Part shown: positions 24,397 through 36,400 of the stretch, piece after piece
Layout: every line of letters begins with the position of its first letter
How positions within the stretch are numbered: position 1 is the first letter of the stretch
NCBI GenBank assembly: GCA_001630475.1
Contig: KV419445.1
Location: forward strand, 50,599-114,598
Direction of reading: 5' to 3'
Length of the DNA: 64,000 nt
Source of the DNA: Sistotremastrum niveocremeum HHB9708
Lineage: Eukaryota; Basidiomycota; Agaricomycetes; Sistotremastrales; Sistotremastraceae
Position numbers and translations under genes: made by a program
Notes under the pieces: model-generated
The model's input: only the letters and a program-made list of their open reading frames with translations
What the model was told of the DNA's origin: nothing
The model's database searches: none

Positions 24397-27300
24397 ATGA
24401 CGACGAGTTCAGTCACCTCATCTATCGCTTATGAGGCATTTCACTCAATCGACGATAGTCACCCTCAATCCCGTGTCCACACACAGCTTGAAATATCCAG
24501 TGAGTCTCCACTTCAAACGCGAATATTCCGATCTCCCATCCATTCGTCCAGATATCTATGGGACCGTCCCGGCACAGCCATGGCGCAAGTACTTGCCGTA
24601 CCGACCTCACTTTTATTTGACAATCGAATGCGGCGGGTCCAAGAGCGGGATGAAATCCGAGGCATTTCGATCTGAAACTTCGGCCCGGGGAAGAAATCCG
24701 CGATGGGACATCTTTCATACATTGTAAGATCGTTCATGCTTCTCAAGCCACTCGTTCTGACCATTGTGATAGCGATGACCCCTCAGGCATTCTCCGACTG
24801 CAGCTCTTCGAGGCACACGCATCATCCAAAGATGAGTTCATCGGCGAGATTAAAGGAAAGCTCAAAAATATGGTGCCTGGGTCAAAGAGTACGTCGTCAT
24901 CAGATTGTCGATAGTCTGCCCTGGTGCTCATACTCTGCAATTCTTCAGTCACAATCAAAGAACGAAAACTCTCAAATTATAATTCACCGTCGCGTGATAC
25001 TATGGCTCCTACACTCACTTTCAGCTTGTTGCTTGACACACCTTACAACATATTGAGAAGTCAATTGAATGATACCGATGCTGCGGTGGACAACCTGAAA
25101 CCCGCTTCTCGAAAGATTACCTTGTTCCTCCGCTCATTCGGAGTCTTTATGGACGTTGCAGAAGCCATCGCAGAGGTAGTTCATCGGATTGTTGGACTTG
25201 CGATTAGATCGTTGAGCATCCGTGTCAGATCAACCCTTATGCGAAAGCTGCGGTGACGGTCGTCGTTACTGGCTGCAAGGTGAGCGTGAAGCTGTCAGAC
25301 TTGATCAACGCTGACAAACGGTAAAGATGCTCAAGAACCAGGCCCAGCTTGACACCGATATGCATACCCTTTTTGACACGATGAAGACCGTGTTTGACTT
25401 GATTTCCGCATCCCAACACCTTTCAAATGTGTATCAACAGAAAATAGTAATGCAGCTGGTGCAGCAGACGGTCGAATGTGGGTACTTCATACACGCTTAT
25501 GCAAAGAATAAGAAGTTTTGTGGGTCCTTTATAATCCCCTTGAGGGCCATCGTTGATGGGATCTTTATAGCTACCCGGACACTCAACAATGCTTTCAGCG
25601 GAGCGTCGGACAAAATCAAGAACGTTAATGCAAACTTCATCAAGCTCAGGCAAGCATTCCAAGAGCAAGCCTTTCTGCAGACTGAGCTTGTGGCAATACG
25701 TGTCGAGATAGTTGTGCAAGATATAGGTCGGTTCTCTTGATCCTTTGAGAGATCTTGTCTGATCCTCCTGCAGCTCGCAAGGTTGACCTACTGGACATGC
25801 ACTACGCCAAGGGCGCGACGTTCATACCCGAGAAAGGGTGTCTTCCGGGAACACGGATCAAGCTGCTGGAACAGATCAGTCAGACGCTTATGCGATGGAC
25901 GGACCCAGATTTGAATGGAGCTTCCCTGCTCTGGTTGAAAGGGCCATCTGGATCGGGGAAGTCTGCTGTTTCTCACACCCTTGCAAGTCTCTTCGCAAGG
26001 GGAAAACGGCTTGGGTCTTCCTTCATCTTCGACCAGTCCGACGAGAACATCCGTCTTCCACAAGCTCTCTTCCGCACGATTGCTCTCGATTTGGCTGATC
26101 TTTTGCCAGAATGGAAGGACGCGCTGTGGACGATTATCCGTGACAATCGTGCCCTCCGGTACACAAAATCGGTCAAAGTTCAATTTGAGCAGCTGATTCT
26201 CGAGCCATCAAAGAGAATCAGATTGATCGGGCCCATCTTGATCGTCATCGATGCCCTGGATGAATGCGCCGGCGATTCGAGCGGGCGTCAAGAACTTCTT
26301 TCCATTCTCTCCTCTCGACTCAACGAACTTCCATCCAACTTCCATATATTCCTGACTTCGCGGCCCGAAAACGACATAGTGCGAGCGTTTAGGCATTGCC
26401 CTTATGTCACTCGCCTAGAAGTGGGAGGCGATACAGATGATCCGAGTGATATCGTTACTGTCTGCCGACGTCGCCTCGTCGATGACCATCCAAACCTAGC
26501 GAAGCGTTTGGACGAGGTGCCAGACAAGCACGATTGGCTTGGATCACTGTTCAAGCAATCAAAGGGCCTCTTCCAATGGGCTACTGCCTCATGCAATTTT
26601 GTCGTCGAGCCAGAATCAGAAGACGAGCAATTTGAACGCTATCAATTAGTCGTTGCGCGGTCTTCATCGATTGACGATGGCACTGCGCTCTCTGAACCCA
26701 ACTCTGACCCCTTGGGCGAGCTGTACAGCCTGATATTGACCACCGTCTTTCGCTCCCCTCACAAGAGTCACTTATTCGCTGACTTCCACACAATTATCGG
26801 GCGTGTGCTTATGGTCTTCAGACCCTTGTCCATCTCTGCACTCAATGCTCTTTGTATTCCAGGAGAAAACGAAGAAGTCCTGAAGTCTGTTCTCATGGGG
26901 TTGAGTTCAGTGCTTACGGGTGTTTCAGCGGAATCCAAGGATCCGGTCCGTGTTTTCCACACATCATTCCGCGACTTCCTCTTTGATGAACGACGGAGCG
27001 GTGTCTTCTACATCGACCCCTCCATACCCCATGTGGCTCTTGCCATTGCTTGTTTGCAAGTGATGAACACCGAGCTTAAATTCAACATGTGCAATCTGCC
27101 AACGTCTTATACTGTCCAAAGTCCGTCAAAAGACGTATTGCATTGTTGTGTCTCGGAGCAGTTACTTTATGCCTCGGAATTCTGGTCGCATCATTTGGCC
27201 GAAACCATAGGGGAAGCCGATCAGAGTCTGATTGAGCTCATCCAAGAATTCGTCAACACGAAATTCCTGTTCTGGCTTGAGCTACTTGGCTTGACCCAGA

Positions 27301-29718
27301 AGATATTTTGGGCCGGCAGCGCAATGAGAACAATGGTCAAGTGGGCATCTACGGTAAGTCTGCCTATCTTTCTCTCTTCTGAGCAAGAATTAACATATTT
27401 CGTAGTGTCGCATTGAATCGCTTGTGGATTTTGGAACAGACGCCGAAATGTTCATCAGCAACTTCGCCGAGGTGATCGCACGTAGCCCACCGCACCTCTA
27501 CATATCCGTTCTCCCTTTCGCACCAGAGAAAAGTCTGGTTTCCCAACAATACCTCTCCCTATTCGGTAATACGATACGCGCCCAGAGTGGCAAACAACAA
27601 GTGTGGAGTGAAGTTATCCGGTCCTTTGCAAGTCGTACAGAGTCGGGGAACCAACGCATATATTCAATGATTTTCTCGCCGGATGGCACATTCCTAATCA
27701 CTGCCGCGGAGAAGTCTATATGCATATGGGACCCCGAGTCTGGCCAACTCTTGAATTCCTTCCCTATTGATTTCAGTAGCCCCAAGGTCATTGCTTCACC
27801 CGACGGAAAGTTTCTTGCTGCAACCACATCACAGAACTCGGTGGTTGTACGGGGTCTCCCATCGTGTGATGTAATTAGAAACGCCAAGAAAGTTTCCAAC
27901 ACCTATATCATCTGCATTCAATTTTCACCAGACTCCCAAATCCTCTGGATCGGATCGGACGATGGATATGTACGCATGTGGGAACTTGAGACGGGAAGAT
28001 TGACTGATCCCATTGAGTTTTGGGATTCAGTGCCTGAGACCAAGTATGTGGGGAGGCTGACGATATCAAGAGATACCCGCCATCTCGCCTTTGCTCCATT
28101 TGGTCACTCCATCTCCATCTTTGACCGACGGGAAGACAGCATGGAGTGGGTGAACCGGCGTGAGATCGAGACCAATGATGTACTGGCGCTTGATTTCTCT
28201 CCCGATGGACGGTCTCTGGTCTCTGGTCATTTATCGGGATCTGTTCACCTATGGGATGTGGAATCCGCAACTCGGAAGGACACGGGAAGTTCTTCTGCCA
28301 AGCACGAGAGCCCGGTGCTCACGGTGTCCTTCTCTCCGAACGTTGCGGATCCTGTCATTGTCTCATCTTCGGATCGGAGTGTTCGATTGTGGGATGGAGC
28401 CTCAGGTTCACCCGTGGGAAAACCTGTTGAGGGACAAAATGGCATATGCAGTGTTCTCTTTTCCCCCGATGGACAGTTTATCGCGACGGGCGCCTGGGAT
28501 GGCACCATATCTCTTTTGGATCGACAAGCAGTGGAGCACCCAATGGCAGAAGAGCAGCCAGACGGAGCTTTCCTGAGCAGAATTGCTCTTTCACCGGATG
28601 AAAAGTGTCTTTTTGCATCTTCTCCCAACTACTCGATCCATCGTTTTACTGTTGAGGATGGTGCGCGAATCCGATCCACTGGGTCGCCGATGTGCGGACA
28701 TACCGGCACAATCTTGGCGCTTGCGATCTCGCTCGATGGAAAATTGTTAGCATCTGGTTCAGCAGACAGAACCATATGTATCTGGGACGTCGAGGCTGAA
28801 GATCCACCCCACAAACCGCGGGTGCTTCATGGCCACACCGCGGGGGTGCGGGAGGTGGTTTTTGATAAGCAAGGAAAACATCTGGTGTCATGCAGCGACG
28901 ACTCGACAATACGCGTCTGGGATATAGTGGATTGGACCTCGGTGGAGCTCAGAGGACACAAATTGGAAGTGTATTCTGTGCAATTCTACGACAACGGAAA
29001 TTCCATTGTCTCAGGCTCTCAGGACAGGACCATCCGTATCTGGAATGCAAACACCGGGGAACCTATTGGCGACCCTTTGAGACTACACAACACATATGTC
29101 TTTCGCATAGCCCTGTCCCCAAGTGAAGAACTTGTTGCATCTTCGTCAATTGACGGTGTGGTCTGCATATGGGATCTTCAATCTTGTGGCTCTGCACATC
29201 GTCAGTACATCCATCATGGCACCGGCTACGTTCGCTCGATTGTCTTCACTTCTGACGAGCAGCATCTGCTATCTGCAGCTGAAGACCATACTATACGATT
29301 ATGGGATCTTAGCGCAGAAGAACCACGTCAAGTTGGCCGGCCATGGGAAGGCCACAATTCAGAAGTTAAAAATGCATTCTTCCTAAACAACGAATCACAA
29401 ATAATTTCATCCTCAGACGACGGGACCATTCGTGTCTGGGACGTCAATGAATCCGCCACCAATCCCAATTCACCCGCCGAACTACAGATATCATTCCCCC
29501 GAATCGACTACGACGGATGGGTCCACTCCGACGAAGAAGAGCCCAAACTGCTCTTCTGGCTCCCTCCGCACTATCGGTGGAATTTTGTGTGGGGACGATG
29601 CCGGAGCTTGGTGAATGCAGAGCCTCTTCAGCTTGATTTTAGTCGATTTGTGCATGGAGAACGATGGGTGGAGTGTTGGACAGGTCCCGTATCGGCTTCT
29701 TCTGGACCCGATAAATAA
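24397..29718 (+). CDS. NLR2: C2-like / helical / NACHT / WD40 STAND receptor, class II
   Basis: STAND receptor of about 1611 residues with the ten-exon plan of NLR1: 24397-24411, 24487-24499, 24552-24723, 24773-24888, 24949-25175, 25229-25279, 25327-25519, 25571-25726, 25774-27353, 27406-29718. Its N-terminal exons are of a different class, shared with NLR4. The C2-like part has YRPHFYLTIECGG, RGRNPRWDIFHTFDDP and KDEFIGEIKGKL. The helical part has FLRSFGVFMDVAEAIAE and INPYAKAAVTVVVTGCK. NACHT Walker A is GPSGSGKSAVSHT and Walker B LIVIDALDECAGD. A spacer between NACHT and the winged/helical part is longer than in class I. The WD exon closely resembles that of NLR1 in its last third. The start is uncertain: the ATG at 24397 gives consistent phase with a GTCACC donor, while an upstream ATG at 24363 would need other splicing. 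The very short exons 1 and 2 rest on comparison with NLR4. Confidence 0.87.
27406..29718 (+). other. Single-exon WD40 propeller module of NLR2
   Basis: This is one exon starting CRIESLVDFGTD after the conserved intron, with about 14 blades. The last third carries the NLR1-type markers SADR, HTAGVREV, TGEPIG and DLQS. A middle stretch (REDSMEWVNRREIE, ALDFSPDGRSLVSGHL) is instead close to NLR3. The tail ends SSGPDK and stop, and that ending plus the following bases are shared with NLR4. Confidence 0.85.
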
Positions 29719-29734
29719 TTGTGAGCGAGACCAG

Positions 29735-30930
29735 AGGAGACGTAGATCTACAACTCAAATAATGGACGATAAGCAACGCCTGTGTATGAGTTTCATTCGG
29801 ATTTGAAGGATATACCATTGCGGATTACATGCAGTAAAATGCATCGAGCGAGTACGTGAATGGACTTTCGGAATAAACTCAAGAAAGATAGGTCATATGT
29901 CCACAGTTCACAACTTCACATACCATCATGATCCCACCGAACCGTACTCAGCCATCCACACAGAAACACCTGCATTAAGTCCTCAAATCTCGACGTTCTC
30001 CTTCCTCCTGTATCCAAAATCCCAGACCAGACCAAGTCTTCGCATGGGCATCCAGCTTCCCAACCGATTTCTTCATTCCAATGCATCGAGTGGCATTACA
30101 GTTTTCGTGAGAATGATCGACCGTCTTCGCTCCACCTAAGCCTGTCAAGCTGTCATCCCGTCGATCCAACCCTCGATCCCAGCGTAGATCACTGGGACTT
30201 CAAAATGACGACTGTCAATCCAAATTCGGCCATGGGTCTTCTCGGACAAGCGAAAACGGGGGTGTATAAGGAGCTCAATATTCTTCGGGGTGATATAGGT
30301 CATGGAGGGGAGTAGCAGGTGTCGGAAGTCGAGAGGGTGCTTTGACATTTTCACATTGATGTCGTCGAGGTTGCGGTCGGTGATCTCGGGTTCCGAATCG
30401 GCATCGGATATTCGCTTGAAAAGCGAGTCTGAGACTCTGACTCTCTGAGCTCGATGAGAGAAGAAGACTTAAACACGCAGAGACGCAGAGGTATCATCAG
30501 GAGATTTTCGAACGAGCTGTAATAGCCTTGCCCACGAAATTTGAATTTTTTTGAGGGCAATATGGGTGTTCATACGAAAAACAATTACTAGTAAATACAT
30601 CTGTACATTTGCCACCGATCTAGATGATACAAGATGTGGTCGGGCGAACGAGGTGTACGATTAGAATGGCTATAGGTAGGTCTCTTGGAGTGAAACCTGA
30701 AAGAAGCAACTAAGAGCGAGCGATACGACTTCGCCTCCTGGGCGCTTAATCGCCCGACATACTCGATCGAAGCTTGATGGGGAAGCAGCGGAACGAACGG
30801 AGGGAAGGAACGATAACAAGATTGGATAGAATCAGCATATGATCCTGGAAGATCGACGTCAGCAATCTGAAACGAGGATTAAAGAGAGGAAGACGTACGG
30901 GAGCAATTTCGATGGTTCTCTGAGACCGAG
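29735..30930. repeat. NLR-downstream block, copy 2
   Basis: This block shares with copy 1 the strings actgtcaatccaaattcggc and gagattttcgaacgagctgt and the order of the other landmarks. On the minus strand, starting at 30573, the peptide MNTHIALKK can be read and the frame stops after 34 codons. Further right, the minus strand reads IVPSLRSFRCFPIK, which also occurs in copy 1. This suggests an ancestral multi-exon gene. Confidence 0.6.
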
Positions 30931-33140
30931 GCAGACGGTACAAGTCATTCCGTCAAATTTACGGTTTGAATGAGAGAGAAGCGGGCCATTCATGAGCGGA
31001 TAAGACCTCGCCAGCGTGCGCATGCTACGAGAAATGCCCGAACTGCTTGAACTGCCTATAAATTGTCCGATAGAGATGTCGCGATAGGGAAGGGCGGGAA
31101 AGGAAGGAAGGGTCTGGCGCAATAGAAATTATCACTACAGATCCCGAATTGTGTGCATGAGTAGCTCGCGTCGATAGCAATGCTGGCACCACAGATCGCA
31201 CCCGCAACCTCCAGACCTTCGAAGAGAATCCTTCGACACTGACAGAGAAGGCGATGTCATTAGGATGTCGAGCAGAAGGAGCTCAAGATCTCGGATTCTG
31301 AGCATAGTGGCCTTGCACGATGGCTATGCGCATACTGCAAGACGTCGAATCCGCGGATCCGGACAAATGCGGCGGATGCATCCGGAAGGATAGGATATCT
31401 CGTCCAATCTGGCCCGTTCTGATACCATAGATTGATCACCGATGAACAAAAACAACGAAGAATCTTCAATTTAGATGATACTTTATTTGAGCGGTCGAAC
31501 GAAATCGCACAAGCAAGTGTCGCCAGCAATCCTCGCTCGGGGACCGATTAGTGACAGATCGATGTCATTGAATGGAGTAGCTTCGCCTCAGAGGTAGATG
31601 GAGAATCGAATGATAAGACCAAGTCAGATCACCGGGCTGGAATGGATGTCGTAGCAGCTGTCAAGTCATGAATCGTCTAAAACCCGGCCAATCCACGGAG
31701 GATTTGTCCTGAATACAGGCTCAGCGATCGAGAAAAGCTAGCCAGGGCAGAGGTGAAGAAGAATTTCGTGGATTCAGAAAGAGCTTTGCGGCTGCATAGA
31801 CAATTTGAAACTGATACTAGGTTCATAGACTGAGGAGCTGCGACGGCTGCACAAGCGGCTGCAGCTGCCACGCCAGATCATGAAGCTCGAAATCACGACT
31901 AGAACGGGTAGAAAATTCAGGTGAGCTCATTGCATCTCAGGTAAATTGTGATAGAGCGCATTGCAATGTCGTCTTTACTCCAAGGTTGGCAAGGAAAACT
32001 GAGTTCGACGCCGCTGCTAGGGCAGGTTACGCGGACAAATTTCCGGTGAAAAAAATTGGAGAATAAAGGTGACGGTTTAGGGCCAATCAGGATGGAATGA
32101 GCACGAGTAAGGCTCCAAGTCTTGACATTGTCGCCGGTGAGACATTTTTATGCGAGCCTGAGGAGCAAGCTGAGAAAGAGAGATCAAAGAGCTTACGTCA
32201 CACACTACTGCTTCCTCCGAGCTTTCATATCCGGCGACTCGTAGCTGATACAGAAGAGAGGACAGCGACGTGCCAGTTCCATGTTCTCATACGCTCAACG
32301 ACCATCGATGTCGTTCCTTCACCTAAGATGAATCCCTCGGAAACGCGCTTGATCTCCAACGCATTCAGACGAACACCTCTGCTTGACTGCCACCGTGCCA
32401 GGCAGTGAACGTAGATCTCTCCGGTTTCGCGGTGACAACGTCGTCATTCCTTCTTCGTTTCTCTCAGCCGAACACGTATGTCGACAATTCTAGCTCATCA
32501 TCATCATGTCTCCAATCTGACACGTTATGTAGCGCGTCGCTGAGAAATCCGTGCAAAAATGATAGTTGCATGCGCCGAAGTAATCACCAAACTCACAATT
32601 GTCGCGGAGCAATCGCCATCTTTCGTTATCCCTACTCTCCCGTCGCGGTCTGGCTCAAAGCTTCGCCTGTGTCTCAGCCGCCACCATCACCACATCACAC
32701 CGCTTCCGCCAAGTCGCCTGAAGCTTGGACGCATCCACAGCTGTCAGCGGAAGAGAGGGACTGAGACGGATGCGAGTCTCATGGAGCGATGACTGAAACG
32801 ATCAGTCTATCTATCGGACGCCTGTCCCTATCGCGAATGCCATCTATCGGGTACGTCAGAGAGACTCTGCCACCTAGACAAGGAACTCATAGGGTGTAAA
32901 CTAGGGCAGTGATCGATCAGGGGCCGGCATATATGTACGAAGTTCTTTCTCTGCTGGATTACAGGCGGCCCAGGAGTCGCTGTCATCTGAGTGAATCCAC
33001 GGGAAGAATATTTGATCAGCGTTTGTCAATGCAAAGGTCAGCGCTATAGCACTATAAGAGACACATGTAGCTCACTTCATTCTTTCTCATAGCAGAATCG
33101 TTCTTTAGTCCCGCTGCTGAATTGGCTAAGCTGTTCGAAA
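30931..33140. other. Intergenic region between NLR2 and NLR3 without a supported gene
   Basis: Short frames occur on both strands, but none has family motifs or consistent splice sites. The plus frame at 32097-32408 (MSTSKAPSLDIVAGE) and the Ala-rich minus frame at 31871-31677 were judged too weak. This stretch contains the junction between the two duplication copies. Confidence 0.35.
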
Positions 33141-33449
33141 TCTCGTAGACGCGCATACAGTCGTCGTGGCAGGGATAAAGACGGAGTTCAGATAATTTGT
33201 GATTATGAAGGCGACGTTCCCTAGGGTTAGGGATGAATGGTGCCATTGCAATGCTTTCTGCCTATTCCAGAAATCTACTTCAGGAGCGTCTATGCGGTGC
33301 ATGTCATGCGCGTTTTGCCCTGGTTCCAGGCTCACTTCGTCCCATTCTCTTGTTCGCCTCCGCTCGCAGTCTCCTTACCCTCTCCCCACCTTCGCTACCA
33401 CCCCACTCCCTCTCTCTTCATCGAACGCCAGATCTGCTCAACAACTGTC

Positions 33450-36400
33450 ATGGCGAATGCTGAAGCAGAACACGGTGCAGTCGTACAGAATGAAAGGTCT
33501 GCCCTTCCCGTGCCCGCAAAAGCTTGAATTGACCCCCAGATGCAGTTTCGAAGACGATCAGAGAACACTGCGGATCTCTGGTTCGCATTGATGTGTTCTT
33601 GCCGCTGATACACGCTAACCGTTCGTTCAGACATACGTGGCATCGATTTCCCAGTGGGCCATGTACTATCTTGTATACCCCATAGCAGTCGTTTCATCCT
33701 TGTGCTTCGATGCCACGGACAGGAAAAAGCTTCCAGACCCTCGAAACGGGCGCAGAATCCGGTTTGGATTCAATCCTTCACTTTGTAGGCTCTTCCTCTC
33801 CTACTTCATGTTCTATTGCTAAACATTACATGCAGCGATGATCCCGAAGCGACTGACCTCCTCCTTATCAAAGTCTTCATCAAGCATAAGATTGGGCAAG
33901 ACGAGCTCGTCGGAGAACTCCAAGGGGAAATTGAGGGCTTGTTATCCGCAGAAGGAGATGATGGTAAAGTGCTCTGCAAGCAACGTGGATTGTGACCCTA
34001 AGCTGATTTGATTCTCAGGAGAGGTGCTGCTCACTCTCGACGTTTCTCGGAGTTCAAAATTCGCCTCCGAGCGCTGTGCACTGGCGTTCAAAGTATCTAT
34101 CAGTACACCGTACGAGATAATGACTTCAGAAGTCGCCGCCGCAGACAAGTCCTGGAGCGCTGTGAAGGATGCTCCCAAGATTGTTGGTGCCGTATCTGGG
34201 CCAGGTTCTGCCACCGACACCCTGGCCGTGGCTATAGCAACGCCTGCTGTTGATGGAATCGAAAAATTCCTCGACACATTCAAGACATTCGTCGATGTTG
34301 TCGATAAGATAGCTGCTGTACGTGTGCTCCTTATCCTGCCTCCCATCAGATCGTTCATGTACGTGAAACAGGCACATCCATATACGTCAGCTGCATGGGC
34401 AGTGATTTCAGCGGGTTTCAAGGTGAGCATACCTGTCCGACTTATCATTCGGTTCTGATGGATTTGTGGAAGGTCTTGCAAGCGCAGCAGCAACGCGATG
34501 CGGCACTGTCAGATCTAGTGGACGTCATGGACGATGTGTGCGCGTTAGTGAGCGCATCGGCATCCCGTGAATTCCACACTACCAATCCTCTGAGAAAGAT
34601 CGCCGCCAAGCTGCTACATCAAGCGACGGAATGTGGATACTTTGTTCAGTGGTACGCTAAGGATAAAGGGCTCTGTACGTTCGCCTATCGGGTTGAATGT
34701 GATTTGGCCTTATTGATCGAAATGATAGTGGAACGCACTGTACAAAACCTATCAGGATCGGCAGATCCAGATATACAGAGATTCATCCAAAGCTTCGAGA
34801 GGCTAAGGAAAGCATTCCAGGAACATGAGACCGCCGAGATCGATCTCGTCGTGTTACGCATGGTCGAGAGTCTGAAGGATCTCAGTGAGCCTTCCGTCCG
34901 CCATACATCTGATTGACGATACTAATCATGTCATCGTCGTCTCCAGAAACCACTCTCAACGTGAACGACATGCCTTATGTGGATAGCGCCTGCTATGACT
35001 CGGACAAAGCCTGCATGTCAGACACCCGGACAGACATTGTCCGTGAGATCACTGCTTGGGTCTTGAGGCCGATACCTTCCGAAGATGAACACTCTTCGAG
35101 CCCTTCAGCTATAGAACAGCTTTCTTCGAGTTCTTCCGCTGTCAAGCGGAGCACGGCTTCTGTGCTCTGGTTGTCCGGTGTTGCCGGCTCGGGCAAATCA
35201 GCAATTGCTCATACTGTAGCCGCAAATTTGGCTGCGATCGGACGGCTAGGGTCCGCCTTCTTCTTTGACGAAGCCAGAGCAAACGAGCAAAATGCCGCAG
35301 CCCTCTTCTCCCACATATCTCGAGATCTCGCTGAGGCCATTCCTCAGTGGAAGAAGGCCCTTGATCCTATAATCCAGAACACCCGGATCCGCCGCACTTC
35401 TTCCGTGAAAGACCAATTTGAACATTTGATCCTCCATCCAGCCAGAGAATGCAAGTTCATTGGCCCCATACTAATTGTCATCGACGCTCTCGACGAGTGT
35501 GGAGATGACAGGGTGGCCAGAAACGCTCTTTTTGGGATTCTACGCGAACGTTTGCATGAACTGCCGCTCAATTTCCGCGTAGTTTTAACATCTCGACCGG
35601 AGAACGAAATAGCGACAATCTTTACTAACCCAACTTCGGACGTCAAAAAGATTGCTTTGCCTGGGGCAACCGAGCGTGATCTTGCGATCTATTATCGTTC
35701 TCAGCTTGGAGACCAACCCGTCTTGGATGGTCAACGGCCAGATGGCGCTTGGATTAGACTATTGGTCGAGAAATCAGAGGGTCTCTTCCAGTGGGCGTTC
35801 ACGGCCTGCGAGTTCATGCTTGAACCGGGGTGGGAAACACCTGAACGTTTTGAAACCCTGCTGCTCACAGCTGAACTGGAGGGCATTGACAACCTATACC
35901 GAGCCATCCTGCGTAGCAGGTTCGGCTCTGACGTCAATGACATCCGACTACCACGCTTTCATGCAGTCTTAGGTCGAGCCCTCTGTGTTCGTACTCCGCT
36001 CCCCGTCTCGGATCTCATTGCGCTTCGTGCACCCAGCGAGAAACCCGAGACTACTGACACCATCCTGAAATGGATGGGCTCAGTTCTTACTGGCGTCTCC
36101 CCTGGCTCTCAAGGTCGCGTCCAAGCCTTCCATACCTCGTTCCGAGACTTTCTTTTCGACAAGCATCGCAGCGGGATCTTTTTCATTGATCCTCCCACCC
36201 ACCATCTTTCGCTAGCGAAAGCCTGTTTAACAGTGTTGAATAAGGAACTCAGGTTCAACATATGTGAACTCGAGACATCCTACATGGCAAGGCACCCCAA
36301 TGCTGACGTCTTCGGTGATCGCATACGCCAGCATATCTCGGGCCCGTTGCTTTACGCCTCGGAATTTTGGTCGCATCACGTGGCCGAAGTCACAGGCGAA

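Larger units (their letters stand above)
13690..33140 (+). repeat. Tandem duplication unit, copy 1 (NLR1 + NLR2 with flanks)
   Basis: This block holds a class-I NLR followed by a class-II NLR and their intergenic sequences. The order is repeated in copy 2. Matching landmarks are offset by 19,467 (NLR1 start to NLR3 start), 19,480 (their stops) and 18,956 (stops of NLR2 and NLR4). Upstream flanks also match: near 13780-13875 and 33235-33330 the two copies share the same series of short words around the element tggtgccat. The ends given are approximate, because similarity fades gradually. Confidence 0.7.

Noticed and set aside
24391-24675. Frame beginning MQMTTSSVTSS as the start of NLR2
   Set aside because: The first codon is GTG, which a nuclear gene would not use, and the right part runs out of the C2-like frame. 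The ATG at 24397 followed by splicing fits better.
31677-31871. Ala-rich minus-strand frame MAAAAACAAVAAPQS
   Set aside because: It is short and low in complexity; the composition comes from a gctgc-type run rather than a protein.
32097-32408. Plus-strand frame MSTSKAPSLDIVAGETFLC between NLR2 and NLR3
   Set aside because: No domain, no splice partner and no counterpart in the other intergenic regions.
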